From: Flavobacterium sp. LC2016-23
GTDB taxonomy: Bacteria > Bacteroidota > Bacteroidia > Flavobacteriales > Flavobacteriaceae
DNA length: 64,000 nucleotides
Reading direction: 5' to 3'
Assembly (NCBI RefSeq): GCF_009674775.1
Contig: NZ_WKKE01000006.1
Coordinates: 62,001-126,000 of the forward strand
Shown: one piece after another, positions 1-8,791 of the stretch
Layout: every line of letters starts with the position of its first letter
How positions within the stretch are numbered: position 1 is the first letter of the stretch
Program-made: the position numbers and the translations under genes
Notes under the pieces: model-generated
The model's database searches: none
Told to the model about the DNA's origin: nothing
Seen by the model: only the letters and a program-made list of their open reading frames with translations

Positions 1-1141
1 CTCCAAAACTTACCATTTCGTCCAAATCACCGTCGCCATCTGTGTCTCCCATATCGCTAACAAGATTTAACCTTCCTAAGTTTGTTTCCAGTTTTAAGGT
101 AGCTGCATCAGGAAAAACGGTTGCGTCTAATGTCATGTCTTTCATTCTTTTGATGTCTGAATAGGCGGCATATTCTCTCGCATCTCCTTCGTTGGCCGTA
201 ACAAAATAAGGTACATTACTGGCAGAAAAGTGACTTATTGCATCCGGCATAAACATTCCTTTTACCTTCCACGGGTTAAAAGCAATCTTGTCATCCTTAT
301 CACTTACATCAATTGCGTTCGAAGCAGTATTAAAGTCTTTAAAGCCTAAAGGATAAATAGCAGTAATGGTTTTAGAAGTCAGATCTACTTTTGCCACTCC
401 ATTATTTTCCTGAAGCGTTACCCAGGCTGTTTTAGAATCATCAGAGATAGTTACATATTCAGGTTCAATGTCCTGTGCAAAAGATTTAGCAAAGGTTGAA
501 ATTCTGAAACCGTCTTTTTTCAAAGCGGCTGCCTGCGTACTGAAAGAGCTGAAATCTAAAGTGGTAACAGTATAATTGTTGGCTACTTCAATGATAGAAA
601 TGGTTCCGTTTGGATCTTGTGAATAATCGGTATTTGGCTCTCCTTCGTTAGCAGTCATTATAAATTTTCCATCAGGTGAAAAAGTTACCATATCCGGCAA
701 AGCACCAACCGTAACTTGTTTGATCAGACTGTAATCTGTTGTATTAAAGACAACTACTTTTCCATTTCCTTGTTTGTTAACTGTAGATTCTAAGGCAATA
801 GCTAATTTTCCATCATACACAGCAACACTATTTGAAGCACCTTCATAAGGAGTCAAATCAATTTTTCCAATTTTAGTTGGTTTTGTTGGATCAGACAAAT
901 CAATTACATCAATCTGATTCGTTCCGCTATTATTTACTGTAAAAAGTCTTTTTGTTTTTTCATCATAAGCTGAAATTTCAGCTGCAGCTTCTCCACCTAT
1001 CTTAATGCTTCCTATTTCTTTAAAAGCAGCTGGATTTTCATTTACAACAACTTCAGGTTGATCGTTGTTTGAATTTTCATCGTTATTACAGCTTGTTATT
1101 ATAAATAAAGCTGTTAATAATGAGATGCTTAGTTTTTTCAT
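1..1141 (-). CDS. Choice-of-anchor I family lipoprotein (3' end outside window)
   Basis: The reading frame starts at ATG 1141 and stays open to base 1, so about 380 N-terminal residues are present and the C-terminus is missing. It begins MKKLSISLLTALFIITSC, a lipoprotein signal with lipobox cysteine at residue 18, so the product is probably an outer-membrane or periplasmic lipoprotein. The body has beta-propeller-like repeats (VIDLSDPTKPTKIG, FSPDGKFIMTANEGEPNTDY, PYFVTANEGDAREYAAYSD) and an acidic DTDGDGDLDE calcium-type loop near the truncated end. These features fit the choice-of-anchor I (LVIVD/alkaline-phosphatase-like) secreted family. The substrate is unknown. A TAnnTTTG element lies just upstream. 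Confidence 0.8.
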   Translation of the reverse strand, partial: MKKLSISLLTALFIITSCNNDENSNNDQPEVVVNENPAAFKEIGSIKIGGEAAAEISAYDEKTKRLFTVNNSGTNQIDVIDLSDPTKPTKIGKIDLTPYEGASNSVAVYDGKLAIALESTVNKQGNGKVVVFNTTDYSLIKQVTVGALPDMVTFSPDGKFIMTANEGEPNTDYSQDPNGTISIIEVANNYTVTTLDFSSFSTQAAALKKDGFRISTFAKSFAQDIEPEYVTISDDSKTAWVTLQENNGVAKVDLTSKTITAIYPLGFKDFNTASNAIDVSDKDDKIAFNPWKVKGMFMPDAISHFSASNVPYFVTANEGDAREYAAYSDIKRMKDMTLDATVFPDAATLKLETNLGRLNLVSDMGDTDGDGDLDEMVSFG

Positions 1142-1163
1142 TGTGTTGGTTTTTTAGTTTTGC

Positions 1164-1171
1164 CAAATGTA
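1164..1171 (-). promoter_or_regulatory. Candidate -7 element for the lipoprotein gene
   Basis: On the minus strand the sequence reads TACATTTG, an exact match to the Bacteroidetes TAnnTTTG -7 box, placed 22 nt before the start codon at 1141. I found no clear -33 TTG at the right distance, so this is a partial match. Confidence 0.4.
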
Positions 1172-1294
1172 AAATGCAGAATCTGGCTGAATATTAAGCC
1201 TTCATTATTTAATCTTTAACTTAATTTTCATCCGTTATTTAATGGAATTCCAATTTGATTTTCTTCCAGCTGTTTTATAATCCTTATGAATCAT

Positions 1295-1302
1295 TATCTT
1301 TG
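1295..1302 (+). promoter_or_regulatory. Candidate -7 element for agmatine deiminase
   Basis: TATCTTTG matches TAnnTTTG and would start transcription about 20 nt before ATG 1329. No good -33 TTG is seen at 17-23 nt, so only half of the promoter is supported. Confidence 0.4.
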
Positions 1303-1328
1303 TACACTTTTAAATTTAGAAACTCTTT

Positions 1329-2369
1329 ATGGCAACAAATAATAGAAGATTCCCGGCAGAATGGGAAAAACAACAAGGAATTGTATTGTGTTTTCCGCAT
1401 AATGGTAACGACTGGCCGGGTAAATATGACGCCGTTCAGTGGGCTTTTGTGGAATTTATTAAAAAGGTAGCCACTTTTGAAACCGTTTTTTTGGTTGTAG
1501 CCGATGAAAAATTAAAAGGAAAAGTAGCCGAAATGCTGGAAAGAGCGCGTGTAAATGTTGCGAACATTTCTTTTATCATTCATAAAACCAACAGAAGCTG
1601 GATGCGAGATTCCGGACCGATTATCGTAAAAAATGGTTCGAAAAGAGAGGCATTGAATTTCAACTTTAATGGCTGGGCAAAATATAAAAATTATCAGCTT
1701 GATAAATTTGTTCCCGGAAAAGTGGCCGATTTTATTGATGTTCCCTTAACACAAGTAATGTACAAGGGAAAACCAGTAATTGTTGAAGGCGGAGCAATTG
1801 ATGTAAACGGAAAAGGAACTTTACTGACCTCTGAAGAATGTTTGATGCATCCTACCATTCAGGTTAGAAATGCAGGTTTTACCAAAGTAGATTACGAGGC
1901 TGTTTTTAAGGAATATCTGGGCGTTACAAACGTAATTTGGTTAGGAGACGGAATAGAAGGAGATGATACACACGGACACATCGATGATTTATGCCGATTT
2001 GTTAATGAAGATACCATTGTTACGATTGTTGAAACCGATAAAAATGATGCGAATTACAAGCCGTTGCAGGATAATCTGAAACGTTTGCAAAATGCAAAAT
2101 TAGAAGACGGAAAATCGCCAACAATTGTTGCTTTACCAATGCCGAAACGTGTCGATTTTGAAGAGTTGAGATTACCGGCAAGCTATGCTAATTTCTTAAT
2201 TCTGAACAACTGTGTTTTAGTGCCAACATTCAATGACAGCAACGATCGTGTGGCTTTGAATATACTGTCAGAATGTTTCCCGGATCGCGAAGTAATCGGA
2301 ATAAGTTGTATCGATTTTATCTGGGGATTCGGAACATTGCACTGTTTGAGCCAGCAGATTCCTGCTTAG
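1329..2369 (+). CDS. aguA: Agmatine deiminase (peptidylarginine deiminase family)
   Basis: 346 residues, normal length for the PAD_porph/agmatine deiminase family, which hydrolyses agmatine to N-carbamoylputrescine and ammonia on the way to putrescine. Visible family features: MRDSGPI near residue 95, VEGGAID near 155, the GDDTHGHIDD segment carrying the catalytic His-Asp near 215, and the C-terminal GFGTLHCLSQQ with the nucleophilic cysteine near residue 338. There is no signal peptide, which separates it from the secreted gingipain-linked PAD. No N-carbamoylputrescine amidohydrolase lies beside it here, so the next pathway step must be encoded elsewhere. Confidence 0.9.
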   Translation: MATNNRRFPAEWEKQQGIVLCFPHNGNDWPGKYDAVQWAFVEFIKKVATFETVFLVVADEKLKGKVAEMLERARVNVANISFIIHKTNRSWMRDSGPIIVKNGSKREALNFNFNGWAKYKNYQLDKFVPGKVADFIDVPLTQVMYKGKPVIVEGGAIDVNGKGTLLTSEECLMHPTIQVRNAGFTKVDYEAVFKEYLGVTNVIWLGDGIEGDDTHGHIDDLCRFVNEDTIVTIVETDKNDANYKPLQDNLKRLQNAKLEDGKSPTIVALPMPKRVDFEELRLPASYANFLILNNCVLVPTFNDSNDRVALNILSECFPDREVIGISCIDFIWGFGTLHCLSQQIPA

Positions 2370-2610
2370 CTGGTGAAAATTTAATCACGCAAATTCGAAA
2401 AAGAGCAAAGTTTTTTTTCTCATTTTGTGTCATTTCGACGTAAGGAGAAATCGCACTAGAAGGTTCATACTGAATGTCGTCAATCTTTGTCGATTAACGA
2501 GGTCGAAATGGCAAAAAGCCATTAATTAATGGCTTTTATATTATAAACTTAATGACTAAGCGCCTTTGCTTGATTCAAAACAAAAGAAACTTAAATTTAT
2601 TTACAGCCAT
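2370..2610. repeat. Flavobacterial palindromic repeat (CATTTCGACG family)
   Basis: The spacer holds a copy of a dispersed element: GTCATTTCGACGTAAGGAG near 2429 is mirrored by CGAGGTCGAAATGGC near 2498, with CAATCTTTGTCGA between. The same words recur near 18730, 31137 and 57815-58080. No open frame is present. Confidence 0.7.
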
Positions 2611-2612
2611 AA

Positions 2613-2644
2613 AAAAACCTTGTTAGCAGCTAACAAGGTTTTTT
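2613..2644. terminator. Bidirectional intrinsic terminator
   Basis: AAAAACCTTGTTAG pairs with CTAACAAGGTTTTT around a CAG loop, giving an A-tract on one side and a T-tract on the other. It lies between the convergent ends of agmatine deiminase and fumarylacetoacetase and can serve both. Confidence 0.85.
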
Positions 2645-2670
2645 ATTGATTAAAATATTTTATCTTCTCT

Positions 2671-3954
2671 TCATTGTCTGATAAAAGGAGGTAACAATTG
2701 ACTTGCCACTTCTCCAAAACCAATACGTACTTCATTGCTTTCGCAGAAACCTCTGATAATAACGGTATCATTATCTTCGATAAACTTGCGTTCGCTTCCG
2801 TCTTTTAGTTTTAACGGATTTTGCCCTCCCCAGGTTAGTTCTAACATAGAACCAAAACTGTCGGGAGTCGGACCAGAAATAGTTCCGGAACCCATCATAT
2901 CACCGGAATTGATGCGACACCCATTTGAGGTATGATGTGCCAATTGCTGACTCATGGACCAGTATAAATATTTAAAATTTGATTTAGAAACTATAGTTTC
3001 TTCTGCATCTTCAGGTTTTATCGAAACTTCTAAATGAATATCAAACGCTTTTTTTCCTTTCGTTTGTAAATAAGGAAGCGGTGACGGATCCTGCTTAGGG
3101 CCTTTCGTTCTGAAAGGTTCCAGAGCATCCAGAGTTACAATCCAGGGAGAAATTGATGTTGCGAAATTTTTAGCTAAGAAAGGCCCAAGAGGCACATATT
3201 CCCATTTCTGGATATCGCGCGCGCTCCAGTCATTCAGTAAAACCATTCCGAAAATATAATCTTCGGCTTCGTAAGTAGGGATATTTTCTCCCATAATATT
3301 TACGTCGGTTGTAATAAAAGCGGTTTCCAATTCAAAATCAACTAATCTTGAAGGACCAAAAACAGGGTACTTTTCACCTGAAGGCAACGTTTGTCCCATT
3401 GGCCGGTGTACCGGAATTCCGGAAGGAACAATAGTAGAACTTCTTCCGTGGTATCCTACCGGAATGTGCAACCAGTTTGGTAATAAAGCATTTTCGGGAT
3501 CGCGGAACATTTTTCCAACGTTCGTGGCATGCTCTTTACTGGAGTAAAAATCAGTATAATCACCAATTAAGACAGGTAATTGCATCTCAACATCCTCGAT
3601 TTTGAAAATAACAATATCGCGGTCTTTTGTTGAATCTCTAAGTTGTGGATTGGTGGCATCGAAAATATCAGCGATACGATTTCGGACCAGACGCCATGTT
3701 TTTTTTCCATCGGAAATAAAATCATTAAGCGTGTCCTGCATGAACATATCATCCGTTAAATCTATTCCTGCGAAATAGTTTAATTGTTGTAAAGCTCCTA
3801 AATCTATAGCGTAATCGCCAATTCGTGTTCCTACTGTAACGACATTTTCTTTAGTAAGAAATACACCGAAAGGAATATTCTGAATAGGGAAGTCACTATT
3901 TTCCGGTACTTCTAACCATGATTTTCTTTTGGTATCGTTGGCGGTTATTGGCAT
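2671..3954 (-). CDS. fahA: Fumarylacetoacetase
   Basis: 427 residues, the usual size of fumarylacetoacetate hydrolase, the last step of tyrosine/homogentisate degradation, giving fumarate and acetoacetate. The N-terminal SH3-like domain is followed by the FAH catalytic domain. DYTDFYSSKEHATNVG (near residue 132) carries the metal-binding Asp and the catalytic His; FELETAFI (near 207) carries metal-binding Glu residues; LLNDWSARDIQKWEY (near 239) carries the further Asp. No other tyrosine-degradation gene is adjacent. It is divergent from glyA with an overlapping promoter region, and its mRNA ends at the hairpin at 2613-2644. Confidence 0.95.
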   Translation of the reverse strand: MPITANDTKRKSWLEVPENSDFPIQNIPFGVFLTKENVVTVGTRIGDYAIDLGALQQLNYFAGIDLTDDMFMQDTLNDFISDGKKTWRLVRNRIADIFDATNPQLRDSTKDRDIVIFKIEDVEMQLPVLIGDYTDFYSSKEHATNVGKMFRDPENALLPNWLHIPVGYHGRSSTIVPSGIPVHRPMGQTLPSGEKYPVFGPSRLVDFELETAFITTDVNIMGENIPTYEAEDYIFGMVLLNDWSARDIQKWEYVPLGPFLAKNFATSISPWIVTLDALEPFRTKGPKQDPSPLPYLQTKGKKAFDIHLEVSIKPEDAEETIVSKSNFKYLYWSMSQQLAHHTSNGCRINSGDMMGSGTISGPTPDSFGSMLELTWGGQNPLKLKDGSERKFIEDNDTVIIRGFCESNEVRIGFGEVASQLLPPFIRQ

Positions 3955-3988
3955 GTGAATGTTAATTATTTGTTGAAAAATTGTATGT

Positions 3989-4019
3989 CAAATATATCAT
4001 AATCTAACAGTTTGACAAA
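3989..4019 (-). promoter_or_regulatory. Promoter of fumarylacetoacetase
   Basis: Read on the minus strand: TTTG (4019-4016), exactly 19 nt, then TATATTTG (3996-3989). This is a complete Bacteroidetes-type promoter, about 28 nt before the start codon. Confidence 0.75.
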
Positions 4020-4037
4020 CGTTTTTTTGTATTTTTG
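4011..4037 (+). promoter_or_regulatory. Promoter of glyA, overlapping the divergent one
   Basis: TTTG at 4011-4014 and TATTTTTG at 4030-4037, with a 15-nt spacer that is a little short of the usual 17-23. The -33 box abuts the opposing one in the nonamer TTTGACAAA, so the two RNA polymerases probably exclude each other. Confidence 0.55.
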
Positions 4038-4062
4038 CAGGAAATTAACGAAAAACGAAAAA

Positions 4063-5337
4063 ATGCAACGCGACGAACAAATTTTTGACCTTATACTAGA
4101 GGAACAAGACAGACAAATTCACGGATTAGAACTTATTGCTTCAGAGAACTTTGTAAGTGATGAAGTAATGGAAGCAGCAGGGTCTGTTTTAACCAATAAA
4201 TATGCTGAGGGATATCCTGGCAAAAGATACTACGGCGGTTGCGAAGTAGTTGACGTTATTGAGCAAATTGCAATTGACAGAGCCAAAGAATTATTTGGTG
4301 CTGAATATGCAAACGTACAGCCTCACTCAGGTTCTCAGGCTAATACAGCAGTTTACCATGCTTGTTTAAACCCTGGTGATACGATTTTAGGTTTCGATTT
4401 GTCTCACGGTGGTCACCTGACTCACGGTTCTCCGGTAAACTTTTCAGGTCGTTTATACCGTCCTGTTTTTTACGGTGTAGATGCTGAAACAGGTCGTTTG
4501 GATTATGATAAAATTCAGGAAATTGCCACTAAAGAACAGCCAAAATTAATCATCGCAGGAGCTTCGGCATATTCCCGTGATATGGATTTTGAGCGTTTCA
4601 GAGTAATTGCTGACAGCGTAGGAGCCATCTTGTTTGCTGATATTTCTCACCCTGCAGGTCTTATTGCAAAAGGATTAATGAATGATCCAATTCCACATTG
4701 TCATATTGTTTCTACTACAACACATAAAACATTACGCGGACCTCGTGGAGGTTTGATCTTAATGGGGAAAGATTTCGAAAACCCACAAGGATTAAAAACA
4801 CCAAAAGGAGAAATCAGAATGATGTCTTCTTTATTAGACTTAGCTGTTTTTCCTGGAAATCAAGGTGGTCCGTTAATGCATATTATCGCTGCGAAGGCGG
4901 TTGCTTTTGGTGAAGCCCTTAAAGACGAATTCTTTACTTATGCGATGCAATTGCAGAAAAACGCAAAGGCTATGGCAGATGCTTTTGTAAAAAGAGGATA
5001 CAACATTATCTCTGGCGGAACGGATAACCACATGATGCTTATTGATTTAAGAAATAAAAATATTTCCGGTAAAGAAGCAGAGAATGCATTAGTAAAAGCA
5101 GAAATTACAGTAAATAAAAATATGGTTCCATTTGATGATAAATCACCATTTGTAACTTCAGGAATCCGTGTTGGAACTGCTGCAATCACGACTCGTGGTT
5201 TAGTAGAAGAAGATATGGAAACTATCGTAGCCTTAATCGACAAAGTATTGGCCGATCATACCAACGAAGCACTTATCGAAGAAGTAGCCAACGAAGTAAA
5301 TGAAATGATGAGCGAAAGACCAATTTTCGTATATTAA
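4063..5337 (+). CDS. glyA: Serine hydroxymethyltransferase
   Basis: Pyridoxal-phosphate enzyme interconverting serine and glycine with tetrahydrofolate, the main one-carbon source. The protein of 424 residues shows the SHMT signatures LIASENFVS near residue 22, the [15 protein letters not shown] substrate loop, and [14 protein letters not shown] with the PLP-binding lysine near 227. I start it at ATG 4063 (MQRDEQIFD) rather than at an in-frame TTG at 4012, because the 4012 TTG sits inside the -33 box of the gene's promoter and the shorter protein matches family length. MiaE follows after a repeat-bearing gap. Confidence 0.95.
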   Translation: MQRDEQIFDLILEEQDRQIHGLELIASENFVSDEVMEAAGSVLTNKYAEGYPGKRYYGGCEVVDVIEQIAIDRAKELFGAEYANVQPHSGSQANTAVYHACLNPGDTILGFDLSHGGHLTHGSPVNFSGRLYRPVFYGVDAETGRLDYDKIQEIATKEQPKLIIAGASAYSRDMDFERFRVIADSVGAILFADISHPAGLIAKGLMNDPIPHCHIVSTTTHKTLRGPRGGLILMGKDFENPQGLKTPKGEIRMMSSLLDLAVFPGNQGGPLMHIIAAKAVAFGEALKDEFFTYAMQLQKNAKAMADAFVKRGYNIISGGTDNHMMLIDLRNKNISGKEAENALVKAEITVNKNMVPFDDKSPFVTSGIRVGTAAITTRGLVEEDMETIVALIDKVLADHTNEALIEEVANEVNEMMSERPIFVY

Positions 5338-5460
5338 TTTAGTTTCAAGTTTAAAGTTTCAAGTTTAAAGTTTTGTAACGCCTAAAAAGCGTACAGCAAA
5401 ACTTTAAACTTTTTTCGTTCCTAAAAGAACCTGAAACAAAGAAAACTTGAAACTTGAAAC
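5338..5460. repeat. Degenerate direct and inverted repeats after glyA
   Basis: AGTTTCAAGTTTAAAGTTTC is a local direct repeat of AGTTTAAAG/AGTTTCAAG words, mirrored by AAAACTTTAAACTTTTTT and GAAACTTGAAAC before miaE. The RNA could fold into a long imperfect hairpin. No coding content. Confidence 0.6.
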
Positions 5461-5477
5461 AAAACAAACAAAAGACC

Positions 5478-6071
5478 ATGGGTGTACTAAGATTACAATT
5501 GCCAACTGACCCAAGATGGGTTAATATCGTAGAAAAAAATATTGAGGAAATCCTGACGGATCACGCCTGGTGCGAACAAAAAGCAGCAACAAACGCGATT
5601 ACGATTATTACCAATAATTCGGAGCACCAGGATTTGGTAAAAGATTTACTGGCTTTGGCTAAAGAAGAAATCGATCATTTTGAGCAGGTTCATAATATAA
5701 TTATCAAAAGAGGACTAAAATTAGGACGCGAGCGCAAAGACGATTATGTAAATGAATTGTATTTGTACATGAAAAAAAGCGGCGACGGAAGTCGTGTTTC
5801 CGGTCTGGTAGAAAGACTCTTGTTTTCTGCAATGATCGAAGCCAGAAGCTGCGAACGTTTTAAAGTGTTGTCTGAAAATATTCAGGACGAGGAATTAGCT
5901 GTTTTCTACAGAGAACTGATGGAAAGCGAAGCAGGTCATTACACCACTTTCATCACCTACGCCAGAAAATACGGAGTAGGAATTGACGTTGAAAAACGCT
6001 GGAGAGAATGGCTGGCCTACGAAGAATCGATTATAAGCAATTACGGAAAAGGGGAGACGATTCACGGGTAG
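5478..6071 (+). CDS. miaE: tRNA-(ms2io6A)-hydroxylase
   Basis: Non-haem di-iron hydroxylase of the ferritin fold that modifies the 2-methylthio-N6-isopentenyladenosine at tRNA position 37. The 197-residue protein carries the paired carboxylate/histidine motifs of the family: AKEEIDHFEQVH near residue 70, the second-helix-pair glutamate in FSAMIEARSCERF near 120, and ESEAGHYTTF near 155. I choose ATG 5478 (MGVLRLQLP) because the eight in-frame residues upstream come from the AAAC-rich repeat and do not look like protein. It may be co-transcribed with glyA, but 140 bases of repeats separate them. Confidence 0.88.
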   Translation: MGVLRLQLPTDPRWVNIVEKNIEEILTDHAWCEQKAATNAITIITNNSEHQDLVKDLLALAKEEIDHFEQVHNIIIKRGLKLGRERKDDYVNELYLYMKKSGDGSRVSGLVERLLFSAMIEARSCERFKVLSENIQDEELAVFYRELMESEAGHYTTFITYARKYGVGIDVEKRWREWLAYEESIISNYGKGETIHG

Positions 6072-6341
6072 GTTTTTTTAGTTTTCGGTCTCAGTATCAG
6101 TCTTCAGTCGCAGTATTCAGGAAGTGGAGACTGAGACTCAATACTAAACTTGAAAACAGGAACGTGTTTCGACTTCGCTTAACATGACAAACGTGAAAAC
6201 TGCGACTGAAAACTGTGACTGAAAACTGTGACTGCTACCTCCGTGTCATCCGCATACAAATAATCACAAAGTTTTGGCAATCTAAAATCTAAAATCAACA
6301 ATCTAAAATTGTATATTTGAGAGTAACGAAAACAGAAAGCC
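6072..6341. repeat. Tandem 13-nt repeats upstream of guaC
   Basis: Three exact-length units of GAAAACTGYGACT lie at 6195-6207, 6208-6220 and 6221-6233, preceded near 6085-6150 by the related words CTCAGTATCAGTC and GACTGAGACTC. Related units occur at 36171, 57573 and 58257. TATATTTG at 6312-6319 is a candidate -7 box for guaC with no clear -33 partner. Confidence 0.65.
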
Positions 6342-7382
6342 ATGAGAATAGAAACAGATCTGAAATTAGGGTTTAAGGACGTAATGATTCGACCAAAAAG
6401 ATCAACGCTAAAAAGTAGATCTGAGGTCTCTTTAGAACGGAATTTTAAATTTTTGCACAGTACTACAAACTGGACGGGAATTCCGATTATAGCGGCTAAT
6501 ATGGATACTGTCGGGACTTTTGAAATGGCGGAAGTTTTAGCCAAAGAAAAACTTTTTACAGCAATTCATAAACATTATTCACTACAGGAATGGAATACTT
6601 TTCTTAAAAATGTAACACCCGATTTCTACGATTACATTGCCATAAGCACCGGAACAGGAAAAGAAGATTTTGCTAAAATCGGTGAGGTTATAACCGCAAA
6701 TCCATTGCTTAAATTTATTTGTATCGATGTGGCCAATGGGTATTCAGAGCATTTTGTTCAGTTTTTAAAACAAACCCGCAAACAATATCCGGACAAAGTG
6801 ATTATTGCCGGAAATGTGGTTACGGGTGAAATGGTGGAGGAACTTTTATTAGCCGGAGCCGATATAGTAAAAGTGGGAATTGGTCCGGGCTCTGTCTGCA
6901 CCACACGTGTAAAAACAGGAGTGGGATATCCGCAGCTTTCAGCGATTATAGAATGTGCCGATGCAGCGCACGGTTTGGGCGGACATATTATCAGTGATGG
7001 TGGTTGCAGTACACCCGGCGATGTGGCCAAAGCTTTTGGCGCCGGATCTGATTTTGTAATGTTGGGCGGCATGTTAGCCGGACATACCGAAAGCGGGGGA
7101 GAACTAATCGAAATTAACGGTGAGAAATTCAAACAGTTTTACGGAATGAGCTCTACAACGGCAATGGACAAACATGTTGGCGGCGTGGCAGAATACAGGG
7201 CAAGCGAAGGAAAAACAGTTCAGGTTCCGTACAAAGGGAAAGTGATCAGCACGGTTTTGGATATTTTGGGCGGTTTACGAAGTACCTGTACGTATGTAGG
7301 TGCTTCAAGACTAAAAGAATTGACAAAACGAACCACTTTTATAAGGGTAAGTGAACAGGAAAATCAGGTTTTTACCAATTAA
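6342..7382 (+). CDS. guaC: GMP reductase
   Basis: NADPH-dependent reductive deamination of GMP to IMP, a purine-salvage step. The 346-residue TIM barrel has the IMPDH/GMPR active-site loop [18 protein letters not shown] near residue 181 with the catalytic cysteine, the phosphate-binding [18 protein letters not shown] stretch near 220, and GMSSTTAM of the mobile flap near 268. It lacks the CBS pair of IMP dehydrogenase, and the length and CTTR loop fit the eukaryote/enterobacterial-type GuaC. The gene is flanked by repeats on its 5' side and followed after 24 nt by an acetyltransferase. Confidence 0.93.
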   Translation: MRIETDLKLGFKDVMIRPKRSTLKSRSEVSLERNFKFLHSTTNWTGIPIIAANMDTVGTFEMAEVLAKEKLFTAIHKHYSLQEWNTFLKNVTPDFYDYIAISTGTGKEDFAKIGEVITANPLLKFICIDVANGYSEHFVQFLKQTRKQYPDKVIIAGNVVTGEMVEELLLAGADIVKVGIGPGSVCTTRVKTGVGYPQLSAIIECADAAHGLGGHIISDGGCSTPGDVAKAFGAGSDFVMLGGMLAGHTESGGELIEINGEKFKQFYGMSSTTAMDKHVGGVAEYRASEGKTVQVPYKGKVISTVLDILGGLRSTCTYVGASRLKELTKRTTFIRVSEQENQVFTN

Positions 7383-7406
7383 AATACTTTTTACAATACA
7401 TTACAT

Positions 7407-7904
7407 ATGATTACAATTTCACAAGCAGCTCTTAGTGATATTAAGCAAATTCAAAATATAGTAGATATTACATGGCCCATTACTTATGGCAAAATTCTAT
7501 CAAAAGAACAATTAGATTATATGTTAGGTCTTTTTTATTCTAATGAGGCGCTAACACTGCAATACAATAAAAAAGAGCAATTATTTTATATGATTTATGA
7601 AGATGGAACTAATTTAGGTTTTATCGGAATAGAACATAATTATAATGGAGAAACAGTAACCAAAATTCATAAAATATATCTTTTACCTGAAACACAAGGA
7701 AAAGGAATTGGTAAAAAAGTGATTAATGAAATTGGAAAATTAGCTTCAGATAACAATTCAACAGCATTAGTTTTAAATGTAAACCGATTTAATTCCGCCT
7801 TAGGCTTTTATAAAAAAATAGGTTTTGAAATTGTTGATGAAGTGAACATCGACATAGGGAACGGTTATTTGATGGAAGATTATGTGATGGAGAAACGATT
7901 GTGA
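7407..7904 (+). CDS. GNAT-family N-acetyltransferase
   Basis: 165 residues with the GNAT acetyl-CoA-binding motif A: KIHKIYLLPETQGKGIGKKV near residue 90 (Q/R-x-x-G-x-G/A type loop), followed by LVLNVNRFNSALGFYKKIGF near 125, the usual motif-B region. The acceptor substrate cannot be deduced. It starts 24 nt after guaC on the same strand and may be read through from it. The DNA of this gene and the next is visibly more AT-rich than guaC (codons such as AAT, TTA and ATA dominate), so the pair could be a recent acquisition. Confidence 0.85.
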   Translation: MITISQAALSDIKQIQNIVDITWPITYGKILSKEQLDYMLGLFYSNEALTLQYNKKEQLFYMIYEDGTNLGFIGIEHNYNGETVTKIHKIYLLPETQGKGIGKKVINEIGKLASDNNSTALVLNVNRFNSALGFYKKIGFEIVDEVNIDIGNGYLMEDYVMEKRL

Positions 7905-7931
7905 TTAGTTTAAAAATAAAATTATCAACAA

Positions 7932-8591
7932 ATGAATTTTATTAAAACCCTTTTAGGTAAGGCAAAAAAATATGAATTTGTATTTAATGAAAATGGGAAG
8001 CATCAGCTTGGAGGTGATATACCAACAGAATTTGTAATACCCAATAACGAATTTAAATCAAATTTTCAATATTTAGGGTTTATCAATAATGATGATCCGG
8101 CTTTCAATTGGCTTCCATTTAAACTAAATTTAATATGTCCAATATATTTAGATATTGATTTGGTATTTCTTGATTATGAAAAACCTAATGCTCCAAAATT
8201 AATTTACCCAAACAACACAGCAGAAATAGGAAGTGCATACAGAACTTTAGACTTAAATTCAAAAGTGATTTACGAAGCTCGAAAATTTTCTTTAGTAGAG
8301 TTTGATAACGTTACAGAAGATAATGAATTTGATATTAAAGGAATTGCAGGAAAGCCACATTGGGATCAAAAACACAACATTCCGATTTGTCCTAAAACAA
8401 ATAGGAAGATGAAATTTGTTTGCCAATTAACGAGTTGGAATGATGTGCCAACAAAATACACAAATGTGATAGCTGAAAGCAAGTACGAACAAAATCTATT
8501 TTCAAAAATGAATTTTTGGGATGATGGAAATTTATATATTTTTATAGAACCTGAAGCAAAAACGGTTTGTTATTTTATACAGAATACTTAA
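7932..8591 (+). CDS. Hypothetical protein, distantly YwqG/DUF1963-like
   Basis: 219 residues, cytoplasmic in appearance with no signal or membrane segment. GKHQLGGDIPTEF near residue 22, a CPKTNRKMKFVCQL core near 152 and a NLYIFIEPEAKTVCYF end are reminiscent of YwqG/DUF1963 proteins (GG-x-P near the start, M-x-F-x-x-Q in the middle, a G-x-L-x-x-F strand late), but the match is weak and I do not assign a function. It is AT-rich like the acetyltransferase 27 nt upstream and is probably co-transcribed with it. Confidence 0.7.
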   Translation: MNFIKTLLGKAKKYEFVFNENGKHQLGGDIPTEFVIPNNEFKSNFQYLGFINNDDPAFNWLPFKLNLICPIYLDIDLVFLDYEKPNAPKLIYPNNTAEIGSAYRTLDLNSKVIYEARKFSLVEFDNVTEDNEFDIKGIAGKPHWDQKHNIPICPKTNRKMKFVCQLTSWNDVPTKYTNVIAESKYEQNLFSKMNFWDDGNLYIFIEPEAKTVCYFIQNT

Positions 8592-8619
8592 AGTTTATAT
8601 TTAAAACTTAAATTATAAT

Positions 8620-8745
8620 CTCGCAAAGCCGCAAAATCGCAAAGTTTGTATTTACTTTTTTTAACTTGGCGTCTTTGCGCCTTTGCGTGAATTTTATATT
8701 AAAACTAAATAATTTAAAATTAGAATCCCGCAAAGTCATGAAATT
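8620..8745. repeat. Dispersed CGCAAAG-word repeat with inverted arms
   Basis: CGCAAAGCCGCAAAATCGCA near 8622 faces CTTTGCGCCTTTGCG near 8678, forming an imperfect stem; a further CCCGCAAAGTCATG follows at about 8728. The same words occur near 28075, 31104 and 57640-57740. Confidence 0.6.
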
Positions 8746-8791
8746 ACAGCGTTTTAGATTTGATTAGAATAATAAGAGGTTGTTATTCTAA

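Noticed and set aside
4012..4062. Longer glyA start at TTG 4012
   Set aside because: The segment contains the promoter boxes, and the added residues ([16 protein letters not shown]) are not part of SHMT.
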